Positions 18,212-32,074 of a DNA stretch of 64,000 bases are shown here, one piece after another. The DNA comes from Ancylobacter sp. WKF20. GTDB taxonomy: Bacteria; Pseudomonadota; Alphaproteobacteria; Rhizobiales; Xanthobacteraceae. The stretch is taken from positions 2,046,001-2,110,000 of the forward strand of contig NZ_CP121679.1 of the NCBI RefSeq assembly GCF_029760895.1. Direction: 5' to 3'. The notes under the pieces are model-generated. The model saw only the letters and a program-made list of their open reading frames with translations. It did not search any database and had not been told where the DNA came from. Within the stretch, counting starts at the first letter, position 1, and every line of letters begins with the position of its first letter. Made by a program: the position numbers and the translations under genes.

Positions 18212-18245
18212 AAGGGGGCCGCAAGGCCCCCTTCATCCTTCTTCG
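18212..18245 (+). terminator. Terminator between the proline-rich gene and glgX-malQ
   Basis: Perfect stem AAGGGGGCC-GCAA-GGCCCCCTT (18212-18233) followed by a T-rich tract on the plus strand. The minus-strand reading also gives AAGGGGGCC...CCCCCTTGTT, so it may act in both directions for the two convergent genes. Confidence 0.8.
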
Positions 18246-18259
18246 AGGCTGAGCCCTCG

Positions 18260-21200
18260 TCACGAAGCCCGGCCGCGCTCCGTCCTCATGGCGGCCAGCG
18301 CGGCCTTGGCGCGTGGGGTATCCAGCACGGTCTCGACGGGCATGGCGAGACGACGACGCCAGTTTGGCCGTTCCGAATCCGTGCCCGGCAGGTTCACCGC
18401 CACCCGCTCGCCGCCGAGATCGTCGATCTGGGCGAGGGCCAGCATGGAGCGGGTGCGCGCGACATAGGCGTGCAGCGCCACGAAGAACGCATCCGACAGC
18501 GGCTCGCCTTCCGCAGGCAGCGCCTCGATCAGCCCTTCGCGCACCAGTGCAGCAGCGAGTTCCACCTTCTCCGCCGCCCGCGCCTCGCGTGCCTTGGCCA
18601 CCGCCGCCGCATCATCGAGCCCGAGCGTCAGCCGCTCGTCGAAATCAACGCCGTCCCACCAGCCCGGCAGTGTGGGCAGGTCATGGGTCGAGACGCAGGC
18701 CGCCGCGAGCGGGGGATAGTCCTCCGGCGCGATGAACACCTCGTCCTGCCGCTCGAACCACAGCACGCGGTAGGAGAGCATGCGCTGCTCGGCCAGATGC
18801 TCGCGCATGCCGCCGGGCACGGTGCCGAGATCCTCGCCCACCACCAGACAGCGGGCGCGGTGGCTCTCCAGCGCGACCTGCGCGGCGAGATCCTCGAACG
18901 GCATGGCGAGATAGGTGCCCTCGGTGCCGCTCGCGCCCTGCGGAATGAGGAAGAGCCGGCGCAGGCCCATCACATGGTCAATGCGCAGCGCCCCGGCATG
19001 GCGCATATTCGCCGCCACCAGCCGGGCGAAGCTGGCATAGCCGTCGCGCTGCCAGGCCAGCGGGTCGAAAGGCGGCAGGTTCCAGTTCTGGCCTTCAGGC
19101 CCGAGGGGGTCGGGCGGCGCACCAATGGTGACGCCCGGCATGAGCATGCCCGCCTCCGACCACGCTTCCGCGCCATCGAAGGACGTGCCCACCGCTAGGT
19201 CGCGGTAGAAGCCGAGCGAGAGCCCCGCGTCCTTCACCCGCACCGCCGCCGCGCCGAGTTGCCGGTCGGCCACCCATTGCTGCCACAGCGCGAAACGCAC
19301 GGCCTCGGCATGGTCGCGTGCGAAGGCGGCGACCGCCGGGCCGGTGGCGTCGGCGAGCCCATCCGGCCAGTCGCGCCAGCTCCGGTCGGGATAGACGCCC
19401 GCAATCGCCTGGAAGGTGGCGAAGCGCTCCAGCATGGCGCCACCGTCAGCGACGAAGCGCGTGAAATCCTCATCACCACGGAAGCCGCCAAAGGCGCGGC
19501 GCAGCGCCGCCTCCTTGGCCTTCCATACGCCGGTGTAATCCACCGACGGCTTCGCCGCGAGCGCCGGGAAGTCATCCATCGGCACTCCGAGGGCGGCGAC
19601 GTCGATATAGATCGGGTCGAGAAAGCGCCGGTCGGAGGGCGAATAGGGGCTGGCCCGCTCGCGCTCATTCGGCAGCAGCGCGTGCAGCGGGTTGAGGCCG
19701 AGCACCCGCGCCCCCTCGCCCGCCGCCCGCGTGCCCAGTTCGGTCAGCGCGGTGAAATCGCCAATACCCTGATCAGCGCTGGCGCGGCGCAGCGTGTAGA
19801 GATGCGTGCCGATGCCGAACCAGCGTTCGCCATCCGCCAGCGCCATCGGCAGATAGCAGGCCGGCGGGGCGATGGTGAGCGCGCAGGTGCTGTCGCCGAC
19901 GCGCACAACATGGCGGCCAATGGGCAGCTCCGGCAAGGGCACGGTCAACGTGCGGGCGAGCCGCCCGTCCGGCCGCTCGACCTCCGCGCGCCGCCCCTCA
20001 TCAGGGCGAATGGGGAAATCGACGGCCTCCCCGCTCTCCAGTTCGATCACTGCGTCCAGTCGGCCCGTGGCACGCGCGGCGGCGCCGGCGAGCGTGATCT
20101 CCGCTGCGGCGCCGATCTGCAGCACATGGGCGAAGGGCACGTCGCGGCCGAAACGCTGCTCGGAGAGCGCCGCCAGACTGTCCGCCACCTCGCCGATGGA
20201 ACCCGCCGGCAGGCGGAGCCCGGCGAGCAGCGCCCGCTTGGTGTCGTCCGGCACGATGTGCTGCGTGCCCTCGACATCCCACCACTCATTGGCGATGCCG
20301 GCGGCAGCCGCGAGACGCTCCAGCAGCGCCGGATCGGGCGCGCGACGCGGGGCCTCAGGCGCCGGTACCTCGACGATGATGAGCACCGCGCGGGCGGCGA
20401 GTTCCGCCGGCACGTCGTCGCCGACGCGGGTGGTGTCCGCCGTGTCGGCGGCGACCTGCCAGACATGCCCGTCGCGCGGCACCGGCAGCGCAAGCGGACG
20501 CGCGGTCCACCCGGCATTGAAGGCCACCGCCACGCGGTCGGCCGGCGCCTCGCCGAGGGCGGGCGCGTAGAACACCACGACCAGCGCCCGCGCCTCGCGA
20601 TCGCCCCAGCTGGGAGCCCCGCCTTCCGGCGCGCGCCATTCCACATCGGCGACGCCGCTGGCGTCGAGCGGGCGCCCGGTCAGCGGCGCGTCGAGCTGGA
20701 GCGCGCGGTGGAACCGGCGCAGCTCAATCAGCCGCGCGGTGAAGGCGGCGAGATCGGTGTCGAGCCCACTCCAATCCAGCCAGGTCAGCGCATTGTCCTG
20801 CGCATAGGCATTATTGTTGCCGCCCTGCGAGCGGCCCGCCTCATCGCCCATGGTGAGCATGGGCGTGCCGCGCGCCATGAGCAGCGTCGCCAGCAGGCCG
20901 CGCACATCGCGCTTGCGCGCCGCGATCACGCCCGGATCGTCGGTCGGCCCCTCAATGCCGTGGTTCCAGCTGCGGTTGTCGTTCGTGCCGTCGCGATTGT
21001 CCTCGCCATTCGCCTCATTGTGCTTGCGCTCATAGGCGACGAGGTCGGCCAGCGTGAAGCCATCATGGGCGGTGACGAAATTGATGCCGCGCGTGAGCGG
21101 GCGACGGCGCGCCGCGAACAGATCGGCCGAGCCCGCCAGCCGCGTCGCCAGATCGCCGATCGTGCCGGCCTCGCCGCGCCAGAAGCGGCGGACATCGTCC

Positions 21201-22399
21201 CGGAACCGGTCGTTCCACTCGCCCCAGCCGGGCGGGAACTGCCCGACCTGATAGCCGCCGGGCCCGATGTCCCAGGGTTCGGCGATCAGCGCGAGATCGC
21301 GCAGCACCGGATCCTGCTGCATGGCGGCGAGGAAGGGGGCGTGCGGGTCGAAGCCATCCGCCCGCCGCCCGAGCGTGGCCGCCAGGTCGAAGCGGAAACC
21401 GTCGAGCCCTGTCGCCGCCCAGCGGCGCAGCGCGTCCATGGCGAGACGCAGCACCGGCGCGCGCTCCAGCGCCAGCGTGTTGCCGGTGCCGGCATCGTTG
21501 ATCAACCGCGCCGGATCGTCCGCGGCGTGCCGGTGATAGGTCGCGTTGTCGAGACCGCGTAGGCTGAGCGTGGGCCCGAAAGCGTCGCTCTCGCCGGAAT
21601 GGTTCAGCACCACGTCGAGCACCACCTTGATGCCCGCGCCATGCAGCGCCGCGATTGCCTGCGTTACCTCGGCGAAGCCGCCGGGCGCGAGGCGCGGGTC
21701 GGGCGCGCCGAACACGACCGGGTTGTAGCCCCAGTAATTGCTCAGCCCGAGCGGGGGCAGATGGCGCTCATCCACCCACGCCATGGAGGGCATGAGCTCC
21801 ACCGTGGTGATGCCGAGCTTGACCAGATGATCGAGCGCGGCCGGCTCCGCCAGCCCGGCAAAGGTGCCGCGCAGGCCCACCGGCACGGCCTCGTTAAGCT
21901 GGGTGAAGCCGCGCACATGCAGCTCATAGATCACCTGCCCGTCCCAGCCGAATGCCGGCGCGGCGGGGGCGACTGTCAGATCCGCCGTGACGATGGCCTT
22001 CGGCACGAAGGGCGCGCTGTCGGTATCGTCCCGCGCCGCGCCCTGCACCCGCGCGTCGAACTGGGTCGCGTGCAGGGCGAAGGGCCGGTCGAGCCGGACG
22101 GCATAGGGGTCCACCAGCAGCTTCGCCGGGTTGAAGCGGTGCCCGCGCTCGGGCGCCCACGGCCCGGCGGCGCGCAGGCCGTAGCGCGCGCCCTCTCTCA
22201 CCCCGGCGATGTAGCCGTGGAACACGTCGCCCGTACGTCCCGGCAGGGGGATGCGGGCGATCTCCCGGTCATCCGCGTCGAACAGGCAGAATTCGATGCT
22301 CTCGGCATGGGCGGAGAACACCGCGACATTTACCCCGGCCGCGTCGAGGGTCACACCAAGGGGTTCGGCGCGACCGGTTGAGACGCGGCCGGCGCTCAC
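18260..22399 (-). CDS. Fused glycogen debranching enzyme and 4-alpha-glucanotransferase (GlgX-MalQ)
   Basis: A 1379-residue fusion of two enzymes normally made separately. Residues ~10-650 form a GH13 debranching enzyme of GlgX/isoamylase type: carbohydrate-binding N domain ([20 protein letters not shown]), then catalytic [10 protein letters not shown] (nucleophile Asp), LIAEPWDIG (acid Glu) and [11 protein letters not shown]. After a linker, residues ~680-1379 form a GH77 amylomaltase (MalQ): [37 protein letters not shown] (Asp), [15 protein letters not shown] (Glu) and [13 protein letters not shown]. All catalytic residues are present in both halves. It would remove branches from phosphorylase-limited glycogen and disproportionate the released maltodextrins in the cytoplasm. 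The GTG at 22399 overlaps the glgA stop (GTGA); an ATG 105 bp upstream lies inside glgA. Confidence 0.9.
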   Translation of the reverse strand: MSAGRVSTGRAEPLGVTLDAAGVNVAVFSAHAESIEFCLFDADDREIARIPLPGRTGDVFHGYIAGVREGARYGLRAAGPWAPERGHRFNPAKLLVDPYAVRLDRPFALHATQFDARVQGAARDDTDSAPFVPKAIVTADLTVAPAAPAFGWDGQVIYELHVRGFTQLNEAVPVGLRGTFAGLAEPAALDHLVKLGITTVELMPSMAWVDERHLPPLGLSNYWGYNPVVFGAPDPRLAPGGFAEVTQAIAALHGAGIKVVLDVVLNHSGESDAFGPTLSLRGLDNATYHRHAADDPARLINDAGTGNTLALERAPVLRLAMDALRRWAATGLDGFRFDLAATLGRRADGFDPHAPFLAAMQQDPVLRDLALIAEPWDIGPGGYQVGQFPPGWGEWNDRFRDDVRRFWRGEAGTIGDLATRLAGSADLFAARRRPLTRGINFVTAHDGFTLADLVAYERKHNEANGEDNRDGTNDNRSWNHGIEGPTDDPGVIAARKRDVRGLLATLLMARGTPMLTMGDEAGRSQGGNNNAYAQDNALTWLDWSGLDTDLAAFTARLIELRRFHRALQLDAPLTGRPLDASGVADVEWRAPEGGAPSWGDREARALVVVFYAPALGEAPADRVAVAFNAGWTARPLALPVPRDGHVWQVAADTADTTRVGDDVPAELAARAVLIIVEVPAPEAPRRAPDPALLERLAAAAGIANEWWDVEGTQHIVPDDTKRALLAGLRLPAGSIGEVADSLAALSEQRFGRDVPFAHVLQIGAAAEITLAGAAARATGRLDAVIELESGEAVDFPIRPDEGRRAEVERPDGRLARTLTVPLPELPIGRHVVRVGDSTCALTIAPPACYLPMALADGERWFGIGTHLYTLRRASADQGIGDFTALTELGTRAAGEGARVLGLNPLHALLPNERERASPYSPSDRRFLDPIYIDVAALGVPMDDFPALAAKPSVDYTGVWKAKEAALRRAFGGFRGDEDFTRFVADGGAMLERFATFQAIAGVYPDRSWRDWPDGLADATGPAVAAFARDHAEAVRFALWQQWVADRQLGAAAVRVKDAGLSLGFYRDLAVGTSFDGAEAWSEAGMLMPGVTIGAPPDPLGPEGQNWNLPPFDPLAWQRDGYASFARLVAANMRHAGALRIDHVMGLRRLFLIPQGASGTEGTYLAMPFEDLAAQVALESHRARCLVVGEDLGTVPGGMREHLAEQRMLSYRVLWFERQDEVFIAPEDYPPLAAACVSTHDLPTLPGWWDGVDFDERLTLGLDDAAAVAKAREARAAEKVELAAALVREGLIEALPAEGEPLSDAFFVALHAYVARTRSMLALAQIDDLGGERVAVNLPGTDSERPNWRRRLAMPVETVLDTPRAKAALAAMRTERGRAS

Positions 22400-23853
22400 G
22401 CGTTGCGCTCCGCCACGAGGTCGCGGAACAGCGTCGCATAGTCCCGCGCGGCGCGGTCCCAGGAGACGTCCGTGGTCATGGCGTTGCGCTGGAGCTTCTT
22501 CCACAGCTTCTGGTCCTGCCAGAGCTGATGGGTCCGGCGCAGCGCGAGCTGGAGCGCCGGCACCGTGACGGGCGAGAACTGCACGCCGGTGCCGACCCCG
22601 GCGGTACGCGCCACCTCGTTCACATCAATCACCGTATCGGCCAGACCACCTACGCGCGCCACCACGGGCAGCGCGCCATAGCGCAGCGCCGAGAGCTGCG
22701 TCAGCCCGCAGGGCTCGAAGCGCGAGGGCACCACCAGCGCGTCGGACCCCGCCTGGATGAGGTGCGCCACCGCCTCGTCATAGCCGAGCCGCACGCCGAT
22801 GCGGCCGGGATTGACCTCCGCCGCCCCGGCAAAGCGCGCGGCAAGGTCCGCATCACCCGAGCCGAGCAGCACCAGCTGCGCGCCGAGCTCCAATATGGTG
22901 CCGAGGCTGTCGGCCAGAAGGTCGAGCCCCTTCTGCCAGGACAGCCGGCTGACCACGCCGAACACCAGTGTCTCCGGGTTCGGCTCCAACCCGAAGGCCG
23001 CCTGCAGCGCCGCCTTGTTGGCATCGCGCGCCTTGATCCGCTTGAGGTCGAAGGGCGCGGGGATCAGCGTGTCCGCCGCCGGGTTCCACGCGGCCTCGTC
23101 GAGGCCGTTGAGGATGCCGTGGACGACATGCTCGCGGTCGTTCAGCAGCCCTTCCAGCCCCATGCCGGCTTCCGGCTGGAGGATCTCGCCGGCATAGGTC
23201 GGCGACACCGTGGTGATGCGATCCGACAGCTTCAGCGCCGCCTTGAGATAGCCGAGCGTGCCGTAATATTCGATGCCGTGAATGCTCATCGCCTCCGGCG
23301 GGAAGCCGAGCGTCGGCGCGAGTTCGGGCGCGAACTTACCCTGGAAGGCGATGTTGTGGACCGTGACGACGGTGCCCGGCCGGCGACCGCCGGAATAATG
23401 CAGATAGGCCGGCGCGAGGCCCGCCTGCCAGTCATGCGCCTGCACCACTTCCGGCACGAAGCCCGGCACCAGCCCGAGGCCGATGCCCGAGGCGACGGCG
23501 CCGAGCGCGGCGAAGCGCTGGGCATTGTCGGGCCAGTCCAGCCCGTCCGGGCCGGCATAGGGCCCGCCCGGCCGGTCATAGAGATGGGCGGCGTCGATCA
23601 CGAAGAGATCGAGCCCCGCCGCGCGGGCGGCGAGCAGCCGGCCCGGCCCGCCGAACAGATGGTCGAAATGGTAGACGGGCTCCGCCGTCTCCAGCGCCGC
23701 CATCACGGCGGGATAGCCGGGGATGAGCGTGCGCATCTCCACATTATGGGGAGCCAGTGCCGCCGGCAGCGCGCCGGCGACATCCGCGAGACCGCCGGTC
23801 TTCACCAGCGGATAGATTTCGGAGACGACCGATAGAACCTTGAGACCCGACAC
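22396..23853 (-). CDS. glgA: Glycogen synthase
   Basis: A 485-residue GT5 ADP-glucose glycogen synthase. The N terminus [30 protein letters not shown] carries the KTGGL nucleotide-sugar motif; the C-terminal half has [21 protein letters not shown] and [22 protein letters not shown]. It extends alpha-1,4-glucan from ADP-glucose made by GlgC. It follows glgC by 42 bp and overlaps glgX-malQ by 4 bp, indicating one transcript glgB-C-A-X. Confidence 0.97.
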   Translation of the reverse strand: MSGLKVLSVVSEIYPLVKTGGLADVAGALPAALAPHNVEMRTLIPGYPAVMAALETAEPVYHFDHLFGGPGRLLAARAAGLDLFVIDAAHLYDRPGGPYAGPDGLDWPDNAQRFAALGAVASGIGLGLVPGFVPEVVQAHDWQAGLAPAYLHYSGGRRPGTVVTVHNIAFQGKFAPELAPTLGFPPEAMSIHGIEYYGTLGYLKAALKLSDRITTVSPTYAGEILQPEAGMGLEGLLNDREHVVHGILNGLDEAAWNPAADTLIPAPFDLKRIKARDANKAALQAAFGLEPNPETLVFGVVSRLSWQKGLDLLADSLGTILELGAQLVLLGSGDADLAARFAGAAEVNPGRIGVRLGYDEAVAHLIQAGSDALVVPSRFEPCGLTQLSALRYGALPVVARVGGLADTVIDVNEVARTAGVGTGVQFSPVTVPALQLALRRTHQLWQDQKLWKKLQRNAMTTDVSWDRAARDYATLFRDLVAERNA

Positions 23854-23895
23854 GTTTTCCCCTGCCCTCGCCGGACGCCCCCGCCAGACGCTACC

Positions 23896-25164
23896 TTACA
23901 TGCCCAGCTTGTCGATCATCGGCTGGGTGATGAGGCAGATTCCCTTGTCGGTACGCCGGAAGCGCTTGGCATCGAGTTCCGGATCCTCGCCCACGACGAG
24001 CCCCTCGGGAATGCGCACGCTGGCGTCGATCACCACATTCTTCAGCCGGGCCGAGCGGCCGATCTCGACATAGGGCAGCACCACGCTGTTCTCGATCGTG
24101 CCGTAGGAGTTCACCCGCACGCCGGTGAACAGCAGCGCGCGGCGGAGCGAAGAGCCGGAGATGATGCAGCCGCCGGAGACCAGCGAGGAAATCGCCTGCC
24201 CGCGCCGGCCCTCATCGTCATGCACGAATTTCGCCGGCGGGGTGATCTCGGCATAGGTCCAGATCGGCCAGTCGCGGTCATAGAGGTCGAGTTCCGGGAC
24301 CACGCCGGTGAGGTCGATATTGGCCTCCCAATAGGCGTCCACCGTGCCGACATCGCGCCAATAGGGGGCCGTCTCCATATCGGAGCGCACGCAGGAGCGC
24401 GAGAAATGGTGCGCCACCGCCTTGCCGTGCTTGACGATGTAGGGGATCAGATCCTTGCCGAAATCATGCGTCGAGAGCGGATCGGCGGCGTCGCGGCGCA
24501 GCTGGTCGATCAGGAACTTGGTCTCGAAGACATAGATGCCCATGGAGGCCAGCGCCTTGTCCGGGCGGCCGGGCATCGACGGCGGGTCTTTCGGCTTCTC
24601 GAGGAAGGAGATGATGTTGTCGCGGTCGTCGACATGCATCACGCCGAACGCACTCGCCTCCTCCCGCGGCACTTCAAGGCAGCCGACGGTGACGTCGGCG
24701 CCCGCATCCACGTGCTGCTGAAGCATGAACTCGTAGTCCTGCTTGTACACGTGGTCGCCGGCCAGAATGATGATGTGGCGGGTGTCATAGGCCTCGATGA
24801 TATCGAGGTTCTGATACACAGCGTCGGCCGTTCCCAGATACCACATGGTCTCCGAGACGCGCTGGCTCGCCGGCAGCACGTCGAAGCTCTCATTGCGCTC
24901 GTGGCGGAAGAAGTTCCAGCCGCGCTGCATGTGGCGGATGAGGCTGTGCGCCTGATATTGCGTCGCGACGCCGATCCGGCGGATGCCGGAATTCAGCGCG
25001 TTGGACAGCGCGAAATCGATGATGCGCGACTTGCCGCCGAAATAGACGGCAGGCTTCGCGCGGCGGTCGGTCAGCTCCATCAGGCGGCTGCCACGGCCGC
25101 CAGCGAGGACATAGGCCATCGCCGTACGGGCGAGTGGAGCATTCTGGGCCGTAGGCCTTGGCAT
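23896..25164 (-). CDS. glgC: Glucose-1-phosphate adenylyltransferase
   Basis: A 422-residue ADP-glucose pyrophosphorylase, the committed and regulated step of glycogen synthesis. Motifs: nucleotide-binding [41 protein letters not shown], substrate loop [31 protein letters not shown], and the C-terminal left-handed beta-helix region (for example [30 protein letters not shown]). Length is normal. It lies 14 bp after glgB and 42 bp before glgA. Confidence 0.97.
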   Translation of the reverse strand: MPRPTAQNAPLARTAMAYVLAGGRGSRLMELTDRRAKPAVYFGGKSRIIDFALSNALNSGIRRIGVATQYQAHSLIRHMQRGWNFFRHERNESFDVLPASQRVSETMWYLGTADAVYQNLDIIEAYDTRHIIILAGDHVYKQDYEFMLQQHVDAGADVTVGCLEVPREEASAFGVMHVDDRDNIISFLEKPKDPPSMPGRPDKALASMGIYVFETKFLIDQLRRDAADPLSTHDFGKDLIPYIVKHGKAVAHHFSRSCVRSDMETAPYWRDVGTVDAYWEANIDLTGVVPELDLYDRDWPIWTYAEITPPAKFVHDDEGRRGQAISSLVSGGCIISGSSLRRALLFTGVRVNSYGTIENSVVLPYVEIGRSARLKNVVIDASVRIPEGLVVGEDPELDAKRFRRTDKGICLITQPMIDKLGM

Positions 25165-25178
25165 GAAGTGTCGTCTCC

Positions 25179-27446
25179 CTACTGCATCTTTCCGGCGGGG
25201 CTGGCGGGCGCGGAATTCTTGTCGTCCGCTTCCGGCTCAGCCTGCTCGATTTCCCATTGAAGGTACAGCGTTGCCAGCGGCGGCAACGTCACTTCCACAC
25301 TCGCCGGCTGGCCATGGGCGGGTATCACCACCGCCTCGACCGCGCCGCAGTTACCAACGCCCGAACCGCCATAGGTTTCAGCGTCGGTGTTGAGTATTTC
25401 GCGCCAGCGCCCCGCGCGCGGCATGCCGATACGGTAGGGACCGCGCGGCACCGGAGTGACATTGGCCACCATCACCACCGGCGCATCCTGCGGCCCGCCG
25501 GTGCGCAGCCAGGCGAAGACGGACTGGGCGGAATCATCGACCACCACCCACTGGAACCCCTCCGGCTCGCAGTCGCGCGCGTGCAGCGCCGGCGTCTCGC
25601 GGTAGATGCGGTTGAGGTCGCGCACGAGCAGCTGCGTGCCGCGATGATGCGGGCCCATCACCATGAGGTGCCAGTCGAGCGAGCGCTCCTCGCTCCACTC
25701 GCGGCGCTGGGCGAATTCCTGGCCCATGAACAGCAGCTTCTTGCCGGGATAGGCCCACATCAGCCCGTAATAGGCCCGCACCGTCGCGAATTTCTGCCAG
25801 TCATCGCCCGGCATCCGGCTCAGCACCGTGCCCTTGCCGTGCACCACCTCATCATGGGACAGCGGCAGGACGAAATTCTCGGAGAAGGCGTAGACGAAGC
25901 CGAAGGTGATCTTGTCGTGGTGCCACGGCCGGTACACGGGATCGAGGCCCATATAGTCCAGCGTGTCGTGCATCCAGCCCATGTTCCACTTGAAGCCGAA
26001 GCCGAGACCACCGGCAAAGACCGGCTGCGACACGCCCGCCCATGAGGTGGATTCCTCGGCGATCACCACCGTGCCGGGATGCTCGGCATAGATGGTCTCA
26101 TTGGCGCGGCGCAGAAAGGAAACGGCGTCCTTGTTATCGTTGGAGCCGTCCGGGTTGGGCGACCACTCGCCGTCCTTGCGCGAATAGTTGAGGTAGAGCA
26201 TCGAGGCCACCGCATCCACGCGCAGACCGTCGATATGGAAGCGGTCGAGCCAGTACAGCGCGTTGGCGATCAGCATATTGGCGACTTCGCGCCGGCCGAA
26301 GTCGTAGATCGCCGTATTCCAGTCAGGATGAAAGCCGCGCTGCGGGTCGGAATGCTCATAGAGCGGCCCGCCATCGAAATGGGCGAGGCCATGAATGTCG
26401 GTCGGGAAATGCGCCGGCACCCAGTCGAGAATGACCGACAGCCCTGCCTGATGCGCCCGGTCGACGAAGCGCGCGAAGCCGGCGGGGTCGCCGAAGCGGC
26501 TCGTCGGGGCGAACAGGCCGATCGGCTGATAGCCCCAGGAGGCGTCGAGCGGGTGCTCGGAGACCGGCAGCAGCTCGATATGGGTGAAGCCCATCCAGCT
26601 GGCATACTCAACCAGCTGGTCGGCCAGCTCGTCATAGGTCAGCCAGCGGTCGCCCTCGCCGCGCCGCCAGGAGCCGAGATGGACCTCATAGATCGACATC
26701 GGCTTGCGCCGGGCCTCGCCCGAGGCGCGGGCAGCGATGTGGGCCTCGTCATGCCACTCGAAATTGTCGGTGCGCGCGACCACGGAGCCGGTGTTCGGCC
26801 GTAGCTCGCCGCGAAAGCCGAACGGGTCCGCCTTCAGCGGCAAAAGCCGGCCATCGGCGGCGACGATCTCGTATTTGTAGATGGTCCCCTCGCCGACGCC
26901 CGGCGCGAAGATCTCCCAGAGCCCGCTATCGACGCGCTTGCGCATCTGGTGGCGGCGCCCGTCCCAGCGGTTGAAATCGCCGACCACGGAGACGCGCGTG
27001 GCATTCGGCGCCCAGACGGCGAAGCGCACGCCCTCGACACCCTCATGCGTCGCGGGATGCGCGCCAAGCCGCTCATAGAGCGCGCGGTGCGTGCCCTCGA
27101 CCAGCAGATGGTCGTCCATGGGCCCGAGCACCGGGCCGAAGGAATAGGGATCGTCAAAGCGCCAGTCGCCGCCGTCATTGCGGGCGTGGAGGCAGTAGCG
27201 CGCCCAGGCGGGGCGCTTGGGCACCAGCCCCTCGAAGAAGCCGGCGGGGTGGCGGCAGGTGAGAGCAAGGAAGGCCGTGCCGTCCGCCTCGGTCGCTGTC
27301 AGTTCGGTCGCGTCCGGCACGAAGGCGCGGATGACCAGGCCATCCGGCGTCTCATGCGGCCCGAGAAGACCGAAGGGATCGGGATGGCGGCCGGCGACGA
27401 GAGCGTCGACTTCCTCGTCGGGGGCCTGCCACGCAAACATCGTCAC
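25179..27446 (-). CDS. glgB: 1,4-alpha-glucan branching enzyme
   Basis: A 755-residue GH13/CBM48 branching enzyme that introduces alpha-1,6 branches into glycogen. The N-terminal CBM48-like regions ([23 protein letters not shown] and [24 protein letters not shown]) precede the catalytic barrel with [16 protein letters not shown] (nucleophile), [13 protein letters not shown] (acid Glu) and [14 protein letters not shown]. The GTG at 27446 has AGGAG at good spacing; ATG at 27440 is an alternative two codons in, and a further in-frame ATG at 27524 seems less likely. It begins the glgBCA-X transcript, separated from glgP by a strong terminator. Confidence 0.96.
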   Translation of the reverse strand: MTMFAWQAPDEEVDALVAGRHPDPFGLLGPHETPDGLVIRAFVPDATELTATEADGTAFLALTCRHPAGFFEGLVPKRPAWARYCLHARNDGGDWRFDDPYSFGPVLGPMDDHLLVEGTHRALYERLGAHPATHEGVEGVRFAVWAPNATRVSVVGDFNRWDGRRHQMRKRVDSGLWEIFAPGVGEGTIYKYEIVAADGRLLPLKADPFGFRGELRPNTGSVVARTDNFEWHDEAHIAARASGEARRKPMSIYEVHLGSWRRGEGDRWLTYDELADQLVEYASWMGFTHIELLPVSEHPLDASWGYQPIGLFAPTSRFGDPAGFARFVDRAHQAGLSVILDWVPAHFPTDIHGLAHFDGGPLYEHSDPQRGFHPDWNTAIYDFGRREVANMLIANALYWLDRFHIDGLRVDAVASMLYLNYSRKDGEWSPNPDGSNDNKDAVSFLRRANETIYAEHPGTVVIAEESTSWAGVSQPVFAGGLGFGFKWNMGWMHDTLDYMGLDPVYRPWHHDKITFGFVYAFSENFVLPLSHDEVVHGKGTVLSRMPGDDWQKFATVRAYYGLMWAYPGKKLLFMGQEFAQRREWSEERSLDWHLMVMGPHHRGTQLLVRDLNRIYRETPALHARDCEPEGFQWVVVDDSAQSVFAWLRTGGPQDAPVVMVANVTPVPRGPYRIGMPRAGRWREILNTDAETYGGSGVGNCGAVEAVVIPAHGQPASVEVTLPPLATLYLQWEIEQAEPEADDKNSAPASPAGKMQ

Positions 27447-27570
27447 CCACGTCTCCTGCGCCGGATTCGAACCATCAAGACCCGACCGCCATGAAGGTTC
27501 CTTTACCGCTGCGTGAAAGTCCACAATCCGTTGTGCGTTACCTGCGCAGAAGGTTACTGCCGCTGCGTCA

Positions 27571-27612
27571 GCCCAAAAAGAAAGACCGCCCGGCGGGTGC
27601 CGGACGGTCTTT
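27571..27612 (-). terminator. Rho-independent terminator after glgP
   Basis: On the minus strand the arms AAAGACCGTCCGG and CCGGGCGGTCTTT (27581-27593 and 27600-27612, one mismatch) are followed by a CTTTTTGGG tract. It separates glgP from glgB transcription. The rest of 27447-27570 is a short promoter region for glgB. Confidence 0.85.
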
Positions 27613-27641
27613 CCTGCAGCGCATGAGCCGGGTCGCCGCCG

Positions 27642-30146
<2,505 letters not shown>

Positions 30147-30231
30147 CGAGCTTATGCTCCCATTCCGGCCTTCCGCGCCCGGCTGAACCAGCACGCGGGG
30201 CCGCCCGACTTCATGCAACCTTTTGGCCAAC

Positions 30232-30609
30232 TCAACCGGCGCGATCACCACGCTGGAAAGCAGCCAGGGCAACGACGACCCATCCGGCGATCAGCATAGT
30301 CCCGCCAGTGGGGGCAGCCATAGGAAAAATCGCGATATTCCAGAGCGCTCGCACCGCCAGCGCGCTGCCGAACAGCAGCGTGCCGAGCGCAACCAGCCCT
30401 GCCCCCGCATCGGCGATCGCAAAGCGCGGGCCGCGCGCTGCCGCCAGAGCGACCACACCGACCGCCCCTGCGGCACCCAGCATGAGGAAGTTGGCGGCCG
30501 TGGCGAGGTTCGGATCGGGGTTCATGTGAGCCCCGGCCGCGGCCGCGGCCACGCCCGCCGCGCCCATCAGGCCGGCGAGGAGGACGATCAGGCGGCGAAA
30601 CAGATACAT
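30232..30609 (-). CDS. DUF423 small integral membrane protein
   Basis: A 125-residue protein with four predicted membrane segments: LIVLLAGLMGAAGVAAAAAGAH, LATAANFLMLGAAGAVGVVALAAA, AGAGLVALGTLLFGSALAVRALW and GGTMLIAGWVVVALAAFQ. The spacing AAAGAH...NFLMLGA...GTLLFGSALA...APTGGTMLIAGW is the DUF423 (YgdD-like) pattern. Function is unknown for the family. It lies 3 bp after cobB on the same strand, so it is probably co-transcribed at the tail of the cobalamin operon without a clear link to that pathway. Confidence 0.85.
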   Translation of the reverse strand: MYLFRRLIVLLAGLMGAAGVAAAAAGAHMNPDPNLATAANFLMLGAAGAVGVVALAAARGPRFAIADAGAGLVALGTLLFGSALAVRALWNIAIFPMAAPTGGTMLIAGWVVVALAAFQRGDRAG

Positions 30610-30612
30610 GGC

Positions 30613-31929
30613 TCACTCCGTGGCGATGACATGGAAGAAGGTGCCCGACACCCGCCCGCGCCGGCTGCCGCCGGCCCCGAGCGGTTTACCCTGACCATCC
30701 GCCAGATCAACCAGCGCTGCATCGTCGCCCGGCTGTGTGACGCTGGCATAATGAAACTCGTGGCCACGAAACGCCGTGCCGGCGGGGCCGAGCGCGGAAG
30801 GGGCGCGCGTCACCGCGCGGCGGTAGCCGAGATTGAGCCGGCGCTTGGCAAAGCTGGTGGTGTGGCCGAGCAGGCCGAGCATGGGGTGCAGCGTACCCTC
30901 GGCATCCTCCAGCCCCTCGCCCAGCACCATGAAGCCCCCGCATTCACCATGCACCGGCCGGTCCTGCGCAACCGCGCGCACGCCCTCAAGAAAGCGCGAC
31001 GCGTCCGCGAGGCGCCCGGCATGCAGCTCCGGGTAGCCGCCAGGCAGCCACACCGCGTCGCAGCTGCCGTCCGGCGCCTCGTCGGCGAGCGGCGAGAAGG
31101 GCAGGATTTCCGCCCCGGCACCACGCCAGCCGGCGACCAGATGCTCATAGGCGAAGGAGAAGGCGACATCCCGCGCGAGCGCGATGCGCTGGCCGGGCGG
31201 CGGCACCGCCGGGGAATTGTGGGTGAGGTCGGGAAGAGCGGGCGTCACGGCCAGCGCCACCAGCGCGTCGAGATCGACATGCGCCTCCACCGCCGCCGCC
31301 AGCCGGTCGAAATGGGCCTCAAGTCCCTCATGCTCGACGGCCTGCACCAGGCCCAGATGCCGCTCCGGCAGGCTCATCGCCGCCTCACGCGGCAAGGCGC
31401 CGAGCACGGCAAGGCCGGTCGCGGCAATGGCGTCGCTCGCCTGCGTGCGGTGCCGCTCGCTCGCCACCTTGTTGAGGATGACACCGGCGATCCGCACCGC
31501 CGGATCATGCAGCGCGAACCCTCGCGCCACCGCCGCCGCCGATTGCGACTGGCCGGAAATGTCCATCACCAGCACCACCGGCAGGCCGAGCCGGGCCGCG
31601 AGATCGGCCGCCGCGCCGGTGCGCCCGGCCTCGCCGACAATGCCGTCGAACAGGCCCATCGACGCCTCGATGACGAGGAGATCGGCCGCTCCCGCCGCTT
31701 CGCCCGCGAGCGCAGCGATGAGCGCGGGCGGCATGGCGAAGCTGTCGAGATTGAGCCCCGGCGCGCCGCTCGCCGCGGCGTGAAAGGCCGGGTCGATATA
31801 GTCCGGCCCCGACTTCGCCGCCCGCACGCGAAAACCCCGCCGCGCCAGCGCGGTGAGGAGACCGAGCGTCACCGTGGTCTTGCCCGAGCCGGAGCGCGGC
31901 GCGGCGATGATGAAGCCGCGCGCGGTCAT
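30613..31929 (-). CDS. cobB: Cobyrinate/hydrogenobyrinate a,c-diamide synthase
   Basis: A 438-residue ATP- and glutamine-dependent amidase that amidates the a and c side chains of the corrin ring. The N-terminal P-loop domain starts GFIIAAPRSGSGKTTVTLG (residues 5-23) with SGPDYIDPAFH; the C-terminal class I glutamine amidotransferase domain has its nucleophile at Cys330 in VHGECGGFMVLGEG and the family motif WLPGGYPELHAG. In the aerobic pathway the substrate is hydrogenobyrinic acid, before cobalt insertion by CobNST. It lies 145 bp after cobM; the gap holds a repeat element. Confidence 0.95.
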   Translation of the reverse strand: MTARGFIIAAPRSGSGKTTVTLGLLTALARRGFRVRAAKSGPDYIDPAFHAAASGAPGLNLDSFAMPPALIAALAGEAAGAADLLVIEASMGLFDGIVGEAGRTGAAADLAARLGLPVVLVMDISGQSQSAAAVARGFALHDPAVRIAGVILNKVASERHRTQASDAIAATGLAVLGALPREAAMSLPERHLGLVQAVEHEGLEAHFDRLAAAVEAHVDLDALVALAVTPALPDLTHNSPAVPPPGQRIALARDVAFSFAYEHLVAGWRGAGAEILPFSPLADEAPDGSCDAVWLPGGYPELHAGRLADASRFLEGVRAVAQDRPVHGECGGFMVLGEGLEDAEGTLHPMLGLLGHTTSFAKRRLNLGYRRAVTRAPSALGPAGTAFRGHEFHYASVTQPGDDAALVDLADGQGKPLGAGGSRRGRVSGTFFHVIATE

Positions 31930-31967
31930 GCGGCGGCCCCCGAGGGAGCGGCGGCCAAGGCACCGTT

Positions 31968-32059
31968 ATGGCCGGGATTGGCCCGGCCATCCACGACTTT
32001 CCTGTCCGAACGGGGGGCGGCGACGTCGTGGATCCCCGGGCCAAGTCCGGGGATGACGA
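31968..32059. repeat. Two-hairpin intergenic repeat (family B), between cobM and cobB
   Basis: One palindrome, ATGGCCGGGATTGGCCCGGCCAT (31968-31990, described here by its arms ATGGCCGGG/CCCGGCCAT), and a second with arms GATCCCCGG/CCGGGGATGACG, joined by ~30 bp. The same two-part element, in the other orientation, occurs at 45346-45440 and 55738-55821. Confidence 0.7.
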
Positions 32060-32074
32060 CCATGCGGTGCACCC

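Noticed and set aside
19259..21562. A 767-codon plus-strand open frame
   Set aside because: It lies antisense to the glgX-malQ gene, whose motifs on the minus strand are clear. The plus-strand translation has no recognisable domain.
27463..27473. A GGATTCGAACC stretch, the complement of a tRNA T-loop (GGTTCGAATCC)
   Set aside because: No cloverleaf can be formed around it: the acceptor arm has no partner at the right distance and the T stem pairs poorly. It overlaps the ribosome-site region of glgB.
27481..27501. GGAACCTT on the minus strand before glgB as an EcfG promoter
   Set aside because: At 16-17 bases downstream there is no GTT element, so the -10 part is missing.
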